From Romboutsia lituseburensis (GTDB lineage Bacteria; Bacillota; Clostridia; Peptostreptococcales; Peptostreptococcaceae), in contig NZ_JANQBQ010000001.1 of the NCBI RefSeq assembly GCF_024723825.1, positions 3,100,001 through 3,164,000 on the forward strand: 64,000 nt of DNA. Reading direction: 5' to 3'. Shown one piece after another: positions 24,846-34,312 of the stretch. The notes beneath the pieces are model-generated. The model saw only the letters and a list, made by a program, of their open reading frames with translations, did no database searches and had not been told where the DNA came from. A program made the translations under genes and the position numbers. Positions within the stretch are counted from its first letter, which is position 1; each line of letters begins with the position of its first letter.

Positions 24846-25733
24846 TTGAAATTCGATAAGAATAAAAAAGAAAAAAAGAGGATTAATGTTAAAGTGATAG
24901 CAACAGGAATTGTTGCTATCACTTTAATTGGAATTGTAGGAATATCAATCGGAAGATTTGGGGGAACAAATCCAGCAGGACCAGGAGTAATATTAGATGG
25001 AATTGCAAGTGTTGAAGGTGGATTTAATAAAGGGTTTGTTTTTTTAAAAGACAACTTCCAAGAGCTTATAAATTATAAGAAAAATGCTAATAAAGTAGCG
25101 AAAATAGAAGATCAAAAAGATGATTTAGAGCAACAGGTAATTGAATTGAAGAAAAAATTAGATGAAGTTGAGTCTTTAGAGAACTTAAAGAAGTCACTTA
25201 ACTTTATAGATGAAAAATATAAAGCAGATAGAGTAGCTGCGAGAGTAGTAGCAAAAAATGATGGGAATTGGTATGACAGTTTTACTATAGGTGCAGGTAG
25301 TGAAGATGGAATTAAAAAAGATAGCATAGTTGTAAATGGAAATGGATTAGTTGGTATTGTATATGAAGTTTCAAAGAATTACAGCAAAGCCATATCTCTA
25401 TTAGATACTAAATCATCTGTAAGTTTTAAATTAATGAAAGATTCTAATTATAAAGGTGTCATAACACAAAATACAACTTTAGATAATAAAGAATCATATA
25501 AAAATAAAGGCTATTTACAAGGATATATGTTTGAAACATCTTATGATGTTTTACCAGGAGATGTTGTTGTAACATCGGGATTAGGTTTATACCCAGAAGG
25601 AATACCTATAGGTGAAGTAGATAAGGTAATAGATGATAAAAATAAATCTATGAAACATATAGTTGTAAAACCATACGTTAATTTTAAAAACGTAGAAGAT
25701 GTAATGATTATTGAACCAAGAAATATAGGATAA
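24846..25733 (+). CDS. mreC: Rod-shape determining protein MreC
   Basis: About 295 residues: short basic cytosolic start, one TM helix (about 17-36), coiled coil (about 75-115, QKDDLEQQVIELKKKLDEVESL) and the two-barrel MreC domain (ARVVAKNDGNWYDSFTIGAGSEDGIKKDSIVV...; DVVVTSGLGLYPEGIPIGEV). It links MreB to PBP2/RodA outside the membrane. I chose TTG 24846 because it is correctly placed after SD GGTGAT; the upstream TTG 24834 has none. A 16-bp perfect hairpin lies within the TM-coding part. Confidence 0.94.
   Translation: MKFDKNKKEKKRINVKVIATGIVAITLIGIVGISIGRFGGTNPAGPGVILDGIASVEGGFNKGFVFLKDNFQELINYKKNANKVAKIEDQKDDLEQQVIELKKKLDEVESLENLKKSLNFIDEKYKADRVAARVVAKNDGNWYDSFTIGAGSEDGIKKDSIVVNGNGLVGIVYEVSKNYSKAISLLDTKSSVSFKLMKDSNYKGVITQNTTLDNKESYKNKGYLQGYMFETSYDVLPGDVVVTSGLGLYPEGIPIGEVDKVIDDKNKSMKHIVVKPYVNFKNVEDVMIIEPRNIG
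24889..24927 (+). repeat. Perfect 16-bp inverted repeat inside mreC
   Basis: 24889-24904 (TTAAAGTGATAGCAAC) is exactly complementary to 24912-24927, with a 7-nt loop AGGAATT. It begins about 43 nt into mreC. No T-run follows. Confidence 0.9.
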
Positions 25734-25748
25734 AGGAGACTGTTAAGA

Positions 25749-26237
25749 ATGAAAAAAGTTTTACTTTGTCTTTTAGGTATTTTGTTAGTTATGGTAGAGA
25801 ACAGTATAACTAACTATTTAGATATACTAAGTATAAGTTTTAATATAGTTATTATATACATGACGATAATAGCTCTTTACTTAGATGAACTAGAAGTTGG
25901 AATAATAGGAGCTATAGTTGGTTTAGTAAAAGATATAACTGTATGTGGTATATTTGGAGTTAATGGATTAGTGTTATTTATAATAGCTTATTCTATAAGT
26001 CATTTAAGGGATAAGATATATAAAGAAAGTAGTATGACTATATTTGTTTTAGTTCTTATAACAAGTTTATTTGATTCTTTAGTAAATATAGCTACAGTTA
26101 GTCAGGTGTTTAATACTAGCACAATAGCAATATTAGCTCTTAAAGGTATAATTATTATACCTATAGCGAATAGCTTACTAAGTATATTGCTATATAGCAT
26201 TTCAAAGAAATCTATATTAAAACTTAAAGAAGATTAG
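25749..26237 (+). CDS. mreD: Rod-shape determining protein MreD
   Basis: A 162-residue integral membrane protein with about five to six helices and family-typical ENSITNYLDILSISFNIVIIYM and GAIVGLVKDITV segments. It works with MreC and RodA/PBP2 in the elongation complex. Sequence conservation in the family is low; assignment rests on topology and its position between mreC and pbp2. SD AAAGGAG. Confidence 0.92.
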   Translation: MKKVLLCLLGILLVMVENSITNYLDILSISFNIVIIYMTIIALYLDELEVGIIGAIVGLVKDITVCGIFGVNGLVLFIIAYSISHLRDKIYKESSMTIFVLVLITSLFDSLVNIATVSQVFNTSTIAILALKGIIIIPIANSLLSILLYSISKKSILKLKED

Positions 26238-26248
26238 TTGGTGATTTA

Positions 26249-29200
26249 ATGGAAGAAAATAAAAAATTAGATAGATTATCTATAATAAGAAATATTATAC
26301 TAATTGCTTTTGTAGTAATCATATTAAAGGCTGTCTTTATGACAACATTTAAGCATGAATACTATAACCAATTAGCTGAAAATAAAACTTATAAAGAACT
26401 TCCTATAAAAGCCCCTAGAGGTGAAATAAGAGATAAATACGGAAGATTATTGGCAGGTAATAAAAACTTATTTACTATTCAGGTATCTGCGGATGGAATT
26501 AACAAAAAAGATTCTAATGGAAATTCTATGGCAAATGATATATGTTTAACTTTAATAAACTTATTAGAGAAAAATAATGAAGAATATATAGATGAATTCC
26601 CTATATACTTTAAAAATGGAAAATATTATTATACATATGATAAAAAAATAAATGAATTTAAAGATGAAGAAAATATACCGAGAAATTTAAATGCGAAAGA
26701 AAGTTTTTATTATATTGTAGATAGAATGATAAAAGAGGGAGTTCTTACTGAGAGTGATAGAGATTTAGATCCTAGTAAACTTCAACAAAAACTTAATGAA
26801 AATGGAGTTTACCCACCAATACTAGTAAGTAAATGGATGTTTACAGAAGAAAAAAATAAAAAAGACTGGCTAGAAAGTTATAACATTAAAAATCCGAATA
26901 TCAGTCCTAAGAATGCTTTCAAAGAAATTAGAAATGAAGAAAGTAAAAAGGACAAAAGTTATAAAATTGATGAAAAATTAAGTGATGAAGATGCTAGAAA
27001 GATACTTATAGTTAGGGATTTAATAAAGTCACAAGGATACTCTAGATATAATCCTGTTACTATAGCAAGAGATATTGATCAAAAAACAATAGCTCAAATT
27101 GAAGAACGTGCAATGGAATTATCAGGGGTAGCAGTAGCGGTAGAACCAGTTAGAGACTATCCGGAAAATAATTTAGCATCTCATACTATAGGTCATATGG
27201 GTAAAATGCCTTCAACACAAGAAAATTATTTCTTAAATAGAGAAGAAGGTAAAAAGTACTCAAAAGGTGATACTGTAGGAATGAGTGGTATAGAAAAAAA
27301 TTACGAAGAACAATTAAAAGGTGTAGACGGATACAGAAAAGTTCAAGTAGATGCTGTAGGTAGAGTGACAAAAGAACTTGAGGTAAAAGAACCTCAATCA
27401 GGAGATACAGTTTATCTAAGCATAGATAAAGATTTACAAGAAACAGCTCAAGATGTATTAAAAAGAACGATTGATGCAGCTAGAGTTGGAGGAACATTTA
27501 AAAGTCCACTTGGCAATAAAACTTTCTCAACACCAGCACGAAATGCTAACTCAGGAGCTATTATAGCTGTGGATGTAAAAACAGGTGATGTACTAGCTAT
27601 GGCAAGTTATCCAGACTATGATCCAAATAAATTTGTAAATGGCATATCATATGAAGACTATAAAGAACTACAACCTAAAAATATGAATGATGTTTTAGCT
27701 CCTAATGCACAAGTTAATCTTGCAACCCAAGGGGTATTCCAGCCGGGATCTACATTTAAGATGATAACAGGAATGGCTGCTTTAGATAATGGGTTAAATC
27801 CTAATTATGCGATAAATGATACAGGAGTTATATATTTATCTAAAGGTGGTAGACCTTTTGCCGATTATATATGGCATAAATCGAGAAGAAACCATGGATA
27901 TACAGATTTATATAAAGCTATTCAAGAGTCTTGTAATATATATTTTGCAACGATAGGTAGTGGTAAAAGTTGGACAGGTGGAAGTGATCCAAATGCAAAG
28001 ATAGGTCCAAATGATATACTTGACTATGCTAGAAAATTTGGATTAGATGAATATACAGGATTAAATAAAGAAATAGATGAGAGAAAAGGTAGCGTACCTA
28101 GTGTAGAAGCTAAATTAGAATCTGCAAAATCTTTATTAAGATCATTCCTTGAAAAAGAGATGGCTAATGCATTTACTGATATAACTAAACAAAGTAATGA
28201 AGAGGAATATGAAGCTAGAATTGAAGAAATAGTTAAATGGGCAGATGAAAAAGAAACTATAAATAGAATAGAAGCCCAAGAGAGATTAGCTAAACTAAAA
28301 GTTAAAGAAGATAAGATTGAATATATTGGTGATAAGATAGTGTTTGACCATTTAAAATTCGCTAAATGGAGTACAGCAGATACATTTAACCTTGCTATAG
28401 GTCAGGGTGAAAATCAATATACCCCAGCACAAATGGCTAGATTTACATCAGCTGTAGCTAATGGTGGTGACTTAGTTGAATTATCAGTTGTAGATAGAGT
28501 AATAGCTAGTAATTATTCATCTGTTGATATAGATGAAAATGAAAAGGTAAAAGCTGATTTAAAGAAACCAGAAAGGCTAAAAGATTTAACTGAAGGTATG
28601 AAGAGAGTTACGACAGTAAGTTCTAATAAATCAATGTTTAGTAACTTCCCTATATCTGTAGCTGCTAAAACAGGTACAGCAGAGAAAAGTGGTAAAATAC
28701 CTACAGAAAATGAATATAACTATCTAATTGGTCAAATGAGTTCATGTGGTGTAAATAAAGATGAAGCTGTAAAGCTTTCAGAAACTTTAAAAGTTAAAAG
28801 AGAAAAAGAGTTATCTGAAGAAAGAAAAAAACAAATACAAGAAGAGTTAAAGTCTAAGGACTTAGATGATAAGAAGAAAAAAGAATTAGAAGAGGAACTT
28901 AAAGAAGGTCCTAAGGTAAAATTAGAAAATACAGATAAAATAAACGCAGCTTACTTAAGAAAAGCTATGAAAGAGCTAAATCCTAAGTTAACTGATGATA
29001 CAATAGACAAAAATAAAAGAAATTATGAACCTTTTTCATGGAGTGTTGGATTTGCACCTGCAGATGATCCAGAAATAGCTGTAGTATGTATGATACCTCA
29101 AGGTGAGCAAGGTTCGTATTCTATGATACCTCTTAGAGAAGTTATGGGTGCGTATTTTGGATTATTAGACAACAATAAGACACAAAATAATTCAAAAACT

Positions 29201-29278
29201 GATGAAAAAAACAAAGAAGAAAATAATAAAAAATCGAAAAATGAAGATATAAATTTCGCATCAAAAATGAAAAAATAA
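26249..29278 (+). CDS. mrdA: Penicillin-binding protein 2 (class B transpeptidase), enlarged
   Basis: A 1009-residue elongasome D,D-transpeptidase: one N-terminal TM (about 10-32), dimerisation/pedestal domain (APRGEIRDKYGRLLAGN at about 54-70) and transpeptidase domain. Active-site motifs: SxxK in QPGSTFKM (Ser about 501), SxN in ESCNIYF and KTG in AAKTGTAEK (Lys about 807). It is much longer than the usual 600-700 residues because of charged, helical inserts near 85-230, 620-690 and, most strikingly, about 100 residues (about 815-915) between KTG and the next core strand (SWSVGFAPADDPEIAV). The C-terminal tail is Asn/Lys-rich. It should cross-link wall made by RodA (gene at 31216). Confidence 0.94.
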   Translation: MEENKKLDRLSIIRNIILIAFVVIILKAVFMTTFKHEYYNQLAENKTYKELPIKAPRGEIRDKYGRLLAGNKNLFTIQVSADGINKKDSNGNSMANDICLTLINLLEKNNEEYIDEFPIYFKNGKYYYTYDKKINEFKDEENIPRNLNAKESFYYIVDRMIKEGVLTESDRDLDPSKLQQKLNENGVYPPILVSKWMFTEEKNKKDWLESYNIKNPNISPKNAFKEIRNEESKKDKSYKIDEKLSDEDARKILIVRDLIKSQGYSRYNPVTIARDIDQKTIAQIEERAMELSGVAVAVEPVRDYPENNLASHTIGHMGKMPSTQENYFLNREEGKKYSKGDTVGMSGIEKNYEEQLKGVDGYRKVQVDAVGRVTKELEVKEPQSGDTVYLSIDKDLQETAQDVLKRTIDAARVGGTFKSPLGNKTFSTPARNANSGAIIAVDVKTGDVLAMASYPDYDPNKFVNGISYEDYKELQPKNMNDVLAPNAQVNLATQGVFQPGSTFKMITGMAALDNGLNPNYAINDTGVIYLSKGGRPFADYIWHKSRRNHGYTDLYKAIQESCNIYFATIGSGKSWTGGSDPNAKIGPNDILDYARKFGLDEYTGLNKEIDERKGSVPSVEAKLESAKSLLRSFLEKEMANAFTDITKQSNEEEYEARIEEIVKWADEKETINRIEAQERLAKLKVKEDKIEYIGDKIVFDHLKFAKWSTADTFNLAIGQGENQYTPAQMARFTSAVANGGDLVELSVVDRVIASNYSSVDIDENEKVKADLKKPERLKDLTEGMKRVTTVSSNKSMFSNFPISVAAKTGTAEKSGKIPTENEYNYLIGQMSSCGVNKDEAVKLSETLKVKREKELSEERKKQIQEELKSKDLDDKKKKELEEELKEGPKVKLENTDKINAAYLRKAMKELNPKLTDDTIDKNKRNYEPFSWSVGFAPADDPEIAVVCMIPQGEQGSYSMIPLREVMGAYFGLLDNNKTQNNSKTDEKNKEENNKKSKNEDINFASKMKK

Positions 29279-29334
29279 GAGGAATCAAGGGTTTTTTGCA
29301 GAATATATAATCATATATCACTCTGGAGGTTGTT

Positions 29335-30012
29335 ATGTCTTTAAAAGATTTTGAAGCCAGAGAACTAGTTGAGTTTAAAGGCAGTAAAGCAGGGATAATA
29401 GTAAATATCAAAAGAGAAGCATCTTTTGATGAAATACAGCAAAGCATAATAGAAAGACTAGAGTCATCTGTAGGTTTTTTTAGTGGGGCTAAGATTTGCG
29501 CTATTAATTGTGAATGTTTAAGTGATATACAAATTATATGTATAAAAGATTATATATCTTCTAGATTTGACGTTGAATTTGTAGAAGAACATGAAAAAAG
29601 ACAAATGTCAGAATTTAAAACAAAATATGTCAATAATCTTAGATCAGGAGAGAATGTTGAATTTGATGGAGATGTTGTTGTTTTGTCAGATATGAAGTCG
29701 GGTTCACAGGTAAGTTCTACCTCAAATGTTGTTGTTATGGGAAATATAGATCCAGGTGCAAGAGTTGTTGCAAATGGAAATGTGATTGTAATGGGTAGTG
29801 TAAAAGGATTTATACATGCAGGTGCAATAGGTAATGAAAATGCTTATGTAGTTGCTAATGATCTTAACGCTAAAGTATTACAAATAGCTCAAAATATAGC
29901 AGAAGCACCAGATGATGAAAGCTATGAAGAAAAGATAATTAAACCAGAAATAGCCTTAGTAAGTGAAGGCACAATAGTAATAGAAAGTTACGCATCTAAA
30001 ATAGTAAAATAA
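29335..30012 (+). CDS. minC: Septum site-determining protein MinC
   Basis: A 225-residue FtsZ assembly inhibitor. The N-terminal domain (about 1-105) binds FtsZ; the C-terminal right-handed beta-helix (about 110-220: LRSGENVEFDGDVVVLSDMKSGSQV, ARVVANGNVIVMGSVKG, IHAGAIGNENAYVVA) binds MinD. SD GGAGG before ATG 29335. First of minCDE; the presence of minE means pole-to-pole oscillation rather than DivIVA/MinJ anchoring is expected. Confidence 0.96.
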   Translation: MSLKDFEARELVEFKGSKAGIIVNIKREASFDEIQQSIIERLESSVGFFSGAKICAINCECLSDIQIICIKDYISSRFDVEFVEEHEKRQMSEFKTKYVNNLRSGENVEFDGDVVVLSDMKSGSQVSSTSNVVVMGNIDPGARVVANGNVIVMGSVKGFIHAGAIGNENAYVVANDLNAKVLQIAQNIAEAPDDESYEEKIIKPEIALVSEGTIVIESYASKIVK

Positions 30013-30040
30013 AAGGATTTAATCCATAGGGGGTAGTAAT

Positions 30041-30838
30041 ATGAGCGAAGTTATAGTTATAACATCTGGTAAGGGTGGAGTTGGAAAAACTACTACCGCA
30101 GCAAACCTAGGAACTGCTTTAAGCTTAGAAAATAAAAAAACAGTTATTGTTGATGCAGATATCGGGCTTAGAAACTTAGATGTAGTTATGGGGTTAGAAA
30201 ATAGAATTGTTTATGATATTGTAGATGTTGTTGAGGGTACATGCAGATTAAAGCAAGCCCTAATAAAAGATAAAAGATTTGAAAATTTATATTTATTACC
30301 AGCGGCGCAAACAAGAGATAAAAATGCTGTTACAGTAGAACAAATGTCAGAACTATGTGATAAGTTAAGAGAATCATTTGATTTTATATTAATAGACTGT
30401 CCAGCAGGTATAGAACAAGGATTCAAAAATGCCATAGCAGGAGCAGATAGAGCAATAGTTGTAACAAATCCAGAAGTATCTGCTGTTAGAGATGCGGATA
30501 GAATAATTGGATTACTAGAAGCTAATGAAATAAAAGACATTAGATTGGTTATAAATAGAATAAGACAAGATATGGTAAGACGTGGCGACATGATGGGTAA
30601 ACAAGACATTATAGAAATATTAGCTATAGAATTATTAGGATTAGTTCCTGATGACGAAAGTATAATTGTATCTACAAATAAAGGTGAACCAGCAATTTTA
30701 GATAGCAAGTCTTCTGCAGGACAAGCATATAAAAATATTGCCAAAAGAATATTAGGAAATGATGTTCCGTTGTTAGAAGTGTCAACAGATAACAATATTT
30801 TTAGCAAATTAAAGAAAATGTTTGGTATGGCCAAGTAG
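30041..30838 (+). CDS. minD: Septum site-determining ATPase MinD
   Basis: A 265-residue ParA/MinD-family deviant Walker ATPase. SGKGGVGKTTTAANLG at residues 8-23 (signature Lys), DADIGLRNLD (switch I), IDCPAGIEQGF (Walker B/switch II), and the C-terminal amphipathic membrane-targeting helix at the end (IFSKLKKMFGM). It recruits MinC to the membrane and is stimulated by MinE. Its stop codon is 17 nt before the chosen minE start. Confidence 0.97.
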   Translation: MSEVIVITSGKGGVGKTTTAANLGTALSLENKKTVIVDADIGLRNLDVVMGLENRIVYDIVDVVEGTCRLKQALIKDKRFENLYLLPAAQTRDKNAVTVEQMSELCDKLRESFDFILIDCPAGIEQGFKNAIAGADRAIVVTNPEVSAVRDADRIIGLLEANEIKDIRLVINRIRQDMVRRGDMMGKQDIIEILAIELLGLVPDDESIIVSTNKGEPAILDSKSSAGQAYKNIAKRILGNDVPLLEVSTDNNIFSKLKKMFGMAK

Positions 30839-30855
30839 TGAAGGGGGATATATCC

Positions 30856-31140
30856 GTGTTAGATTTATTTAAAGTTTTTTCTAATGAATCTAGAACTAGT
30901 AAATCAGTAGCTAAAGAAAGATTAAAATTAGTTTTAGTACATGATAGGGTGGATTGTTCTCCACAACTTTTAGATATGATTAAGACAGATATTCTTAAAG
31001 TTATAGCTAATTATGCTGATATAGAAGAAGATGGTCTGGAAATAAAAATGTCTAAGGCTAGAGGCGAACAAAACGATAGGCCTGTATCAGCGTTAGTTGC
31101 GAATATACCGCTAAAAAATATAAAAGACAGAAGTATATAA
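30856..31140 (+). CDS. minE: Cell division topological specificity factor MinE
   Basis: 94 residues. N-terminal anti-MinCD/membrane helix MLDLFKVFSNESRTSKSVAKERLKLVLVHDR and C-terminal dimerisation domain (MIKTDILKVIANYADIEEDGLEI). I prefer GTG 30856, preceded at 8 nt by AAGGGGG (30841-30847), to GTG 30838, which overlaps the minD stop and lies before that SD; the family N-terminus also begins here. It stimulates MinD ATPase to drive oscillation. Confidence 0.95.
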   Translation: MLDLFKVFSNESRTSKSVAKERLKLVLVHDRVDCSPQLLDMIKTDILKVIANYADIEEDGLEIKMSKARGEQNDRPVSALVANIPLKNIKDRSI

Positions 31141-31168
31141 AATAAAGGGGGGAAATCCCCTTTTATTT
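31141..31168 (+). terminator. Terminator after minE
   Basis: AATAAAGGGG...CCCCTTTTATT hairpin. Confidence 0.8.
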
Positions 31169-31215
31169 CGTATATGAGTAAATTATATTCAGAAAAGTAG
31201 GAAGACGGTGAACAG

Positions 31216-32334
31216 ATGATAGAATACAAATCAACTATAAAATTAATTAAACAGTTAGATTGGAAGCTAATAATTACAGTACTTGCTATATTTGGATTTG
31301 GACTTGTAGTATTAAGTAGTGCTACACATGCTCAAATAACTGGTAATTATTGGCAAATATATAAACAAGGATCAGCATTTGGATTAGGTGTTCTTATGAT
31401 AATAGGGATACTACTATTTGATTATAATTTTTTAGGAAAACACTATAAAGCATTATATATAGTTAGTTTAATACTATTAGCTATAATTTTAATTCCTGGA
31501 ATAGGAGCAGAAAGAGGTGGAGCTAGATCTTGGCTAAATCTAGGACCTCTAGATTTTCAAACGTCAGAGTTAGTTAAATTTACGTTTATATTAAGTTATG
31601 CGAAAATAGTAGAATCTAGAAAAGGTAAGTTAAATAATCTTAAAGAGATAATTCCAGTAGTAATATACGCTGTTCCATTTATAGGACTTTTATTTGCTCA
31701 ACCAGATTTAGGTACAGCAATAGTTTTTAGTTGTATTATAGGTGGAATGTTATTTACAGCCGGTTTAGATATAAAATTAATAAAAAGATGTATAGTTGCT
31801 GTTTTAGTAACTTTACCACTTATGTATTTAGTTATGGCACCACATCAAAAGGAAAGGATAGATGCGTTTTTACACCCTGATGATCCAACTAAAAAGGGTA
31901 ACTATCAAGTTATGCAATCTATGATAGCAATAGGATCAGGAGGCGTAACTGGTAAAGGTCTATACAATGGGACTCAAAATCAAGAAGGATTCTTGCCAGT
32001 ACAAGAAAGTGATTTTATATTTGCTGTAATTGGAGAAGAATTAGGTGTAGTTGGAATGGCTGCAGTTATAGGGTTATATGCACTGTTCTTAACTAGGATG
32101 ATTTATATAGCCAAAGAGGCTAAAGATTTTTATGGAACGTTAATTGTAGTTGGGGTTATGAGTATGTTTGCATATCAAATTATTCAGAACATAGGAATGA
32201 CAGTTGCCCTAATACCGGTAACAGGAGTAACATTGCCATTTATCAGTTATGGAGGAAGTTCATTATTAACATCTTTAGCTAACTTAGGTTTAGTTTTAAA
32301 TGTATGTATGAGAAGAAAAAAAATAAACTTTTAA
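31216..32334 (+). CDS. rodA: SEDS glycosyltransferase RodA
   Basis: A 372-residue FtsW/RodA/SpoVE-family membrane protein with about ten helices that polymerises lipid II as partner of PBP2. Conserved SEDS blocks: GGARSWLNLGPLDFQTSELVK, FAQPDLGTAIV (catalytic Asp segment), FLPVQESDFIFAVIGEELG and TGVTLPFISYGGSSLL. Assigned RodA rather than FtsW by position next to mre/pbp2/min. SD ACGGTGA before ATG 31216. Confidence 0.95.
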   Translation: MIEYKSTIKLIKQLDWKLIITVLAIFGFGLVVLSSATHAQITGNYWQIYKQGSAFGLGVLMIIGILLFDYNFLGKHYKALYIVSLILLAIILIPGIGAERGGARSWLNLGPLDFQTSELVKFTFILSYAKIVESRKGKLNNLKEIIPVVIYAVPFIGLLFAQPDLGTAIVFSCIIGGMLFTAGLDIKLIKRCIVAVLVTLPLMYLVMAPHQKERIDAFLHPDDPTKKGNYQVMQSMIAIGSGGVTGKGLYNGTQNQEGFLPVQESDFIFAVIGEELGVVGMAAVIGLYALFLTRMIYIAKEAKDFYGTLIVVGVMSMFAYQIIQNIGMTVALIPVTGVTLPFISYGGSSLLTSLANLGLVLNVCMRRKKINF

Positions 32335-32352
32335 CTAAATGTGGAGGGGAAC

Positions 32353-32766
32353 ATGAATATAGCATTAATAGCACATGATGAAATGAAGAACACTATGATT
32401 GGATTTTGTATAGGTTATGAGGCAATATTAAAAAAATATGGTCTATATGCAACAGGAACAACAGGTAAAAAAATCATGGATGCAACGAATCTAAATATAA
32501 ATAGATTAGCATCAGGTCCTTTAGGTGGAGATCAACAAATAGGGTCATTAATTGTTTCTCAAGAAATAGATTTAGTTATATTCTTAAGAGATGCTTTAAC
32601 AGCTCAAGCTCATGAGCCAGATATACAAGCTTTAATTAGACTTTGTGATGTATATCATGTACCAGTAGCTACTAATTTAGCTTCTGCTGAAATATTTGTT
32701 AAGGCTCTAGATAGAGGAGAGCTTTCTTGGAGAGAAGTTAGAAAAACTACAAGCCAAAGAGTGTAA
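32353..32766 (+). CDS. mgsA: Methylglyoxal synthase
   Basis: A 137-residue lyase converting dihydroxyacetone phosphate to methylglyoxal plus phosphate, a relief valve for sugar-phosphate overload. The whole MGS fold is present: [21 protein letters not shown] (phosphate site), [22 protein letters not shown] (catalytic Asp region) and [13 protein letters not shown] 32353 is used because SD GGAGGGG (32343-32349) precedes it; the GTG at 32341 lies before that SD. A terminator follows. Confidence 0.96.
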   Translation: MNIALIAHDEMKNTMIGFCIGYEAILKKYGLYATGTTGKKIMDATNLNINRLASGPLGGDQQIGSLIVSQEIDLVIFLRDALTAQAHEPDIQALIRLCDVYHVPVATNLASAEIFVKALDRGELSWREVRKTTSQRV

Positions 32767-32770
32767 ATTA

Positions 32771-32810
32771 AAAAGGTTATATATCATTATATGATATATA
32801 ACCTTTTATT
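32771..32810. terminator. Bidirectional terminator (mgsA / flavodiiron gene)
   Basis: AAAAGGTTATATATCAT hairpin with complementary arm and T-runs on both strands. Confidence 0.9.
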
Positions 32811-32812
32811 AT

Positions 32813-34006
32813 TTATTTTATTAATTTAGCAAATTCTGCACCGTAGTTAAAACATTCATCTAATGTTTGACAACAAGGGAAGAATTTTTTCTTTACCGTT
32901 TCAACAGGCATTTTAAATGCCATTGATTTTAATAAATTTTCTGCCATTGTAATACCTTCTCCACTCCATCCGTAAGATCCAAACACACCAGCTATTTTAC
33001 CTTGGTTAGCCATTGGATCTATAGTAGAGAATAAATCCCACATAGGTTTAACCATTGTTCTATTTATAGTTGGAGATCCTAATAATATAACTTTAGACAT
33101 AACTACAGCATCATGCATTTCTTTTAAATTCATTTCCTCTAAGTCGTATAAAGTAACACAAGCGCCTTCAGATATTAGACCTTCTTTTATTTTTTTAGCC
33201 ATTTCTAATGTATTAGTGTAAGCCGATAAGTAAAATACTGCAACTTGATTTTGATTTGTAGAATTAACAACTTCTGTAGACCAATCAAGGTATCTTTTAA
33301 CAGCAGCCATAGGATCTTTTGTAAGCATAGGGCCATGAGAAGTTAATATAGTATCAAAATCTATTTTTAAATCTACAACTTTGTTTATAGCATTTAAAAC
33401 ATGCTTAGCAAATGGTTTTACTATACAATCATAATAATGTTTAGAAGACTTTAGATAATCTTCATTCTCAACAGCGTCTGCATCAACATTAGCGAAATGG
33501 CAACCGAAAGCATCACAAGTAAATAAAGTTTTTTCTTCTTCTACATAAGTAAACATAGTATCTGCCCAATGTAAAAATGGTGCAGTTATAAATTTAAGAT
33601 TTCTTTTTCCTATATTTAAAACTTCTCCATCTTTTATAACATGACACTTAAAAGGTTTATTTATTTGCTCAGTTAAATACATTTTAGCTGCATTTGTACA
33701 GAAAACTTCTATATTAGGATTTAAATCTAAAAGATATTTTAAACTACCAGCATGATCTGGTTCTGTATGGTGTATAACAACATAATCTATATCAGATACA
33801 TCTGTAACTTCAGAAATATTTTTTAAGAATTCTTCTTTAAAATTTGGTTTTACAGTATCAAACAATACAGTTTTTTCATCCTTTATTATATAACAGTTAT
33901 AAGTTGTCCCAAATTCAGTTTCCATTATTATATCGAAAACTTTTAAATCTTTATCAACAACTCCTGTAAAATAAATATCTTTTTTTACTTCAAACACATT
34001 ACTCAT
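32813..34006 (-). CDS. fprA: Flavodiiron protein (FprA/Flv family)
   Basis: A 397-residue O2 and/or NO reductase. The N-terminal metallo-beta-lactamase-like diiron domain has the HHTEPDHAGSL motif (H-x-E-x-D-H), HWADTMF and a later TSHGP. The C-terminal flavodoxin domain (about 250-395) has the FMN loops VFYLSAYTNTLEMAKK and FGSYGWSGEG. No rubredoxin or extra oxidoreductase domain is fused, so an external electron donor is needed. Start ATG (minus, 34006) follows AGGAGG; the longer ORF to 34069 lacks an SD and is rejected. The promoter has a palindromic operator candidate. Confidence 0.96.
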   Translation of the reverse strand: MSNVFEVKKDIYFTGVVDKDLKVFDIIMETEFGTTYNCYIIKDEKTVLFDTVKPNFKEEFLKNISEVTDVSDIDYVVIHHTEPDHAGSLKYLLDLNPNIEVFCTNAAKMYLTEQINKPFKCHVIKDGEVLNIGKRNLKFITAPFLHWADTMFTYVEEEKTLFTCDAFGCHFANVDADAVENEDYLKSSKHYYDCIVKPFAKHVLNAINKVVDLKIDFDTILTSHGPMLTKDPMAAVKRYLDWSTEVVNSTNQNQVAVFYLSAYTNTLEMAKKIKEGLISEGACVTLYDLEEMNLKEMHDAVVMSKVILLGSPTINRTMVKPMWDLFSTIDPMANQGKIAGVFGSYGWSGEGITMAENLLKSMAFKMPVETVKKKFFPCCQTLDECFNYGAEFAKLIK

Positions 34007-34039
34007 TACAAATCCTCCTAAAAATAACATTATATTAAA

Positions 34040-34081
34040 ATTATACCCACATAGTATGTATTCAAACAAAAAAATACATAC
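34040..34081 (-). promoter_or_regulatory. fprA promoter with palindromic operator candidate
   Basis: On the minus strand: TTGTTT (34069-34064), 18-bp spacer, TATAAT (34045-34040). Perfect 9-bp arms GTATGTATT (34054-34062) and AATACATAC (34073-34081), 10 bp apart, flank the -35. This suggests a dimeric repressor; it does not match the PerR, HcpR or NorR consensus as I know them. Confidence 0.55.
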
Positions 34082-34312
34082 ATATAAAATAAAGTATTTA
34101 ATTATATTGAAATTATTAATGTAATATCGCTTTGTTATGCCAGACTATTAAATACAGAGGTACTTATATTTATTATACCTTTAAATTAAGATATAAATAA
34201 ATAATATATTAGATATTTAATGACATATTTCGAATAAATAATAAAATTTTTATTAGATTACTATAATAAGGAAACAAATTGGAAAAACTATATTTAAATA
34301 GTTAATAAAATT

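Noticed and set aside
30211-30834. 207-residue minus-strand ORF inside minD
   Set aside because: Shadow of a strongly conserved gene in another frame; no SD, Ser/Ile-rich translation without motif.
34007-34069. 22-residue N-terminal extension of the flavodiiron protein
   Set aside because: The AGGAGG SD sits directly before the ATG at 34006, and the extension overlaps promoter elements.
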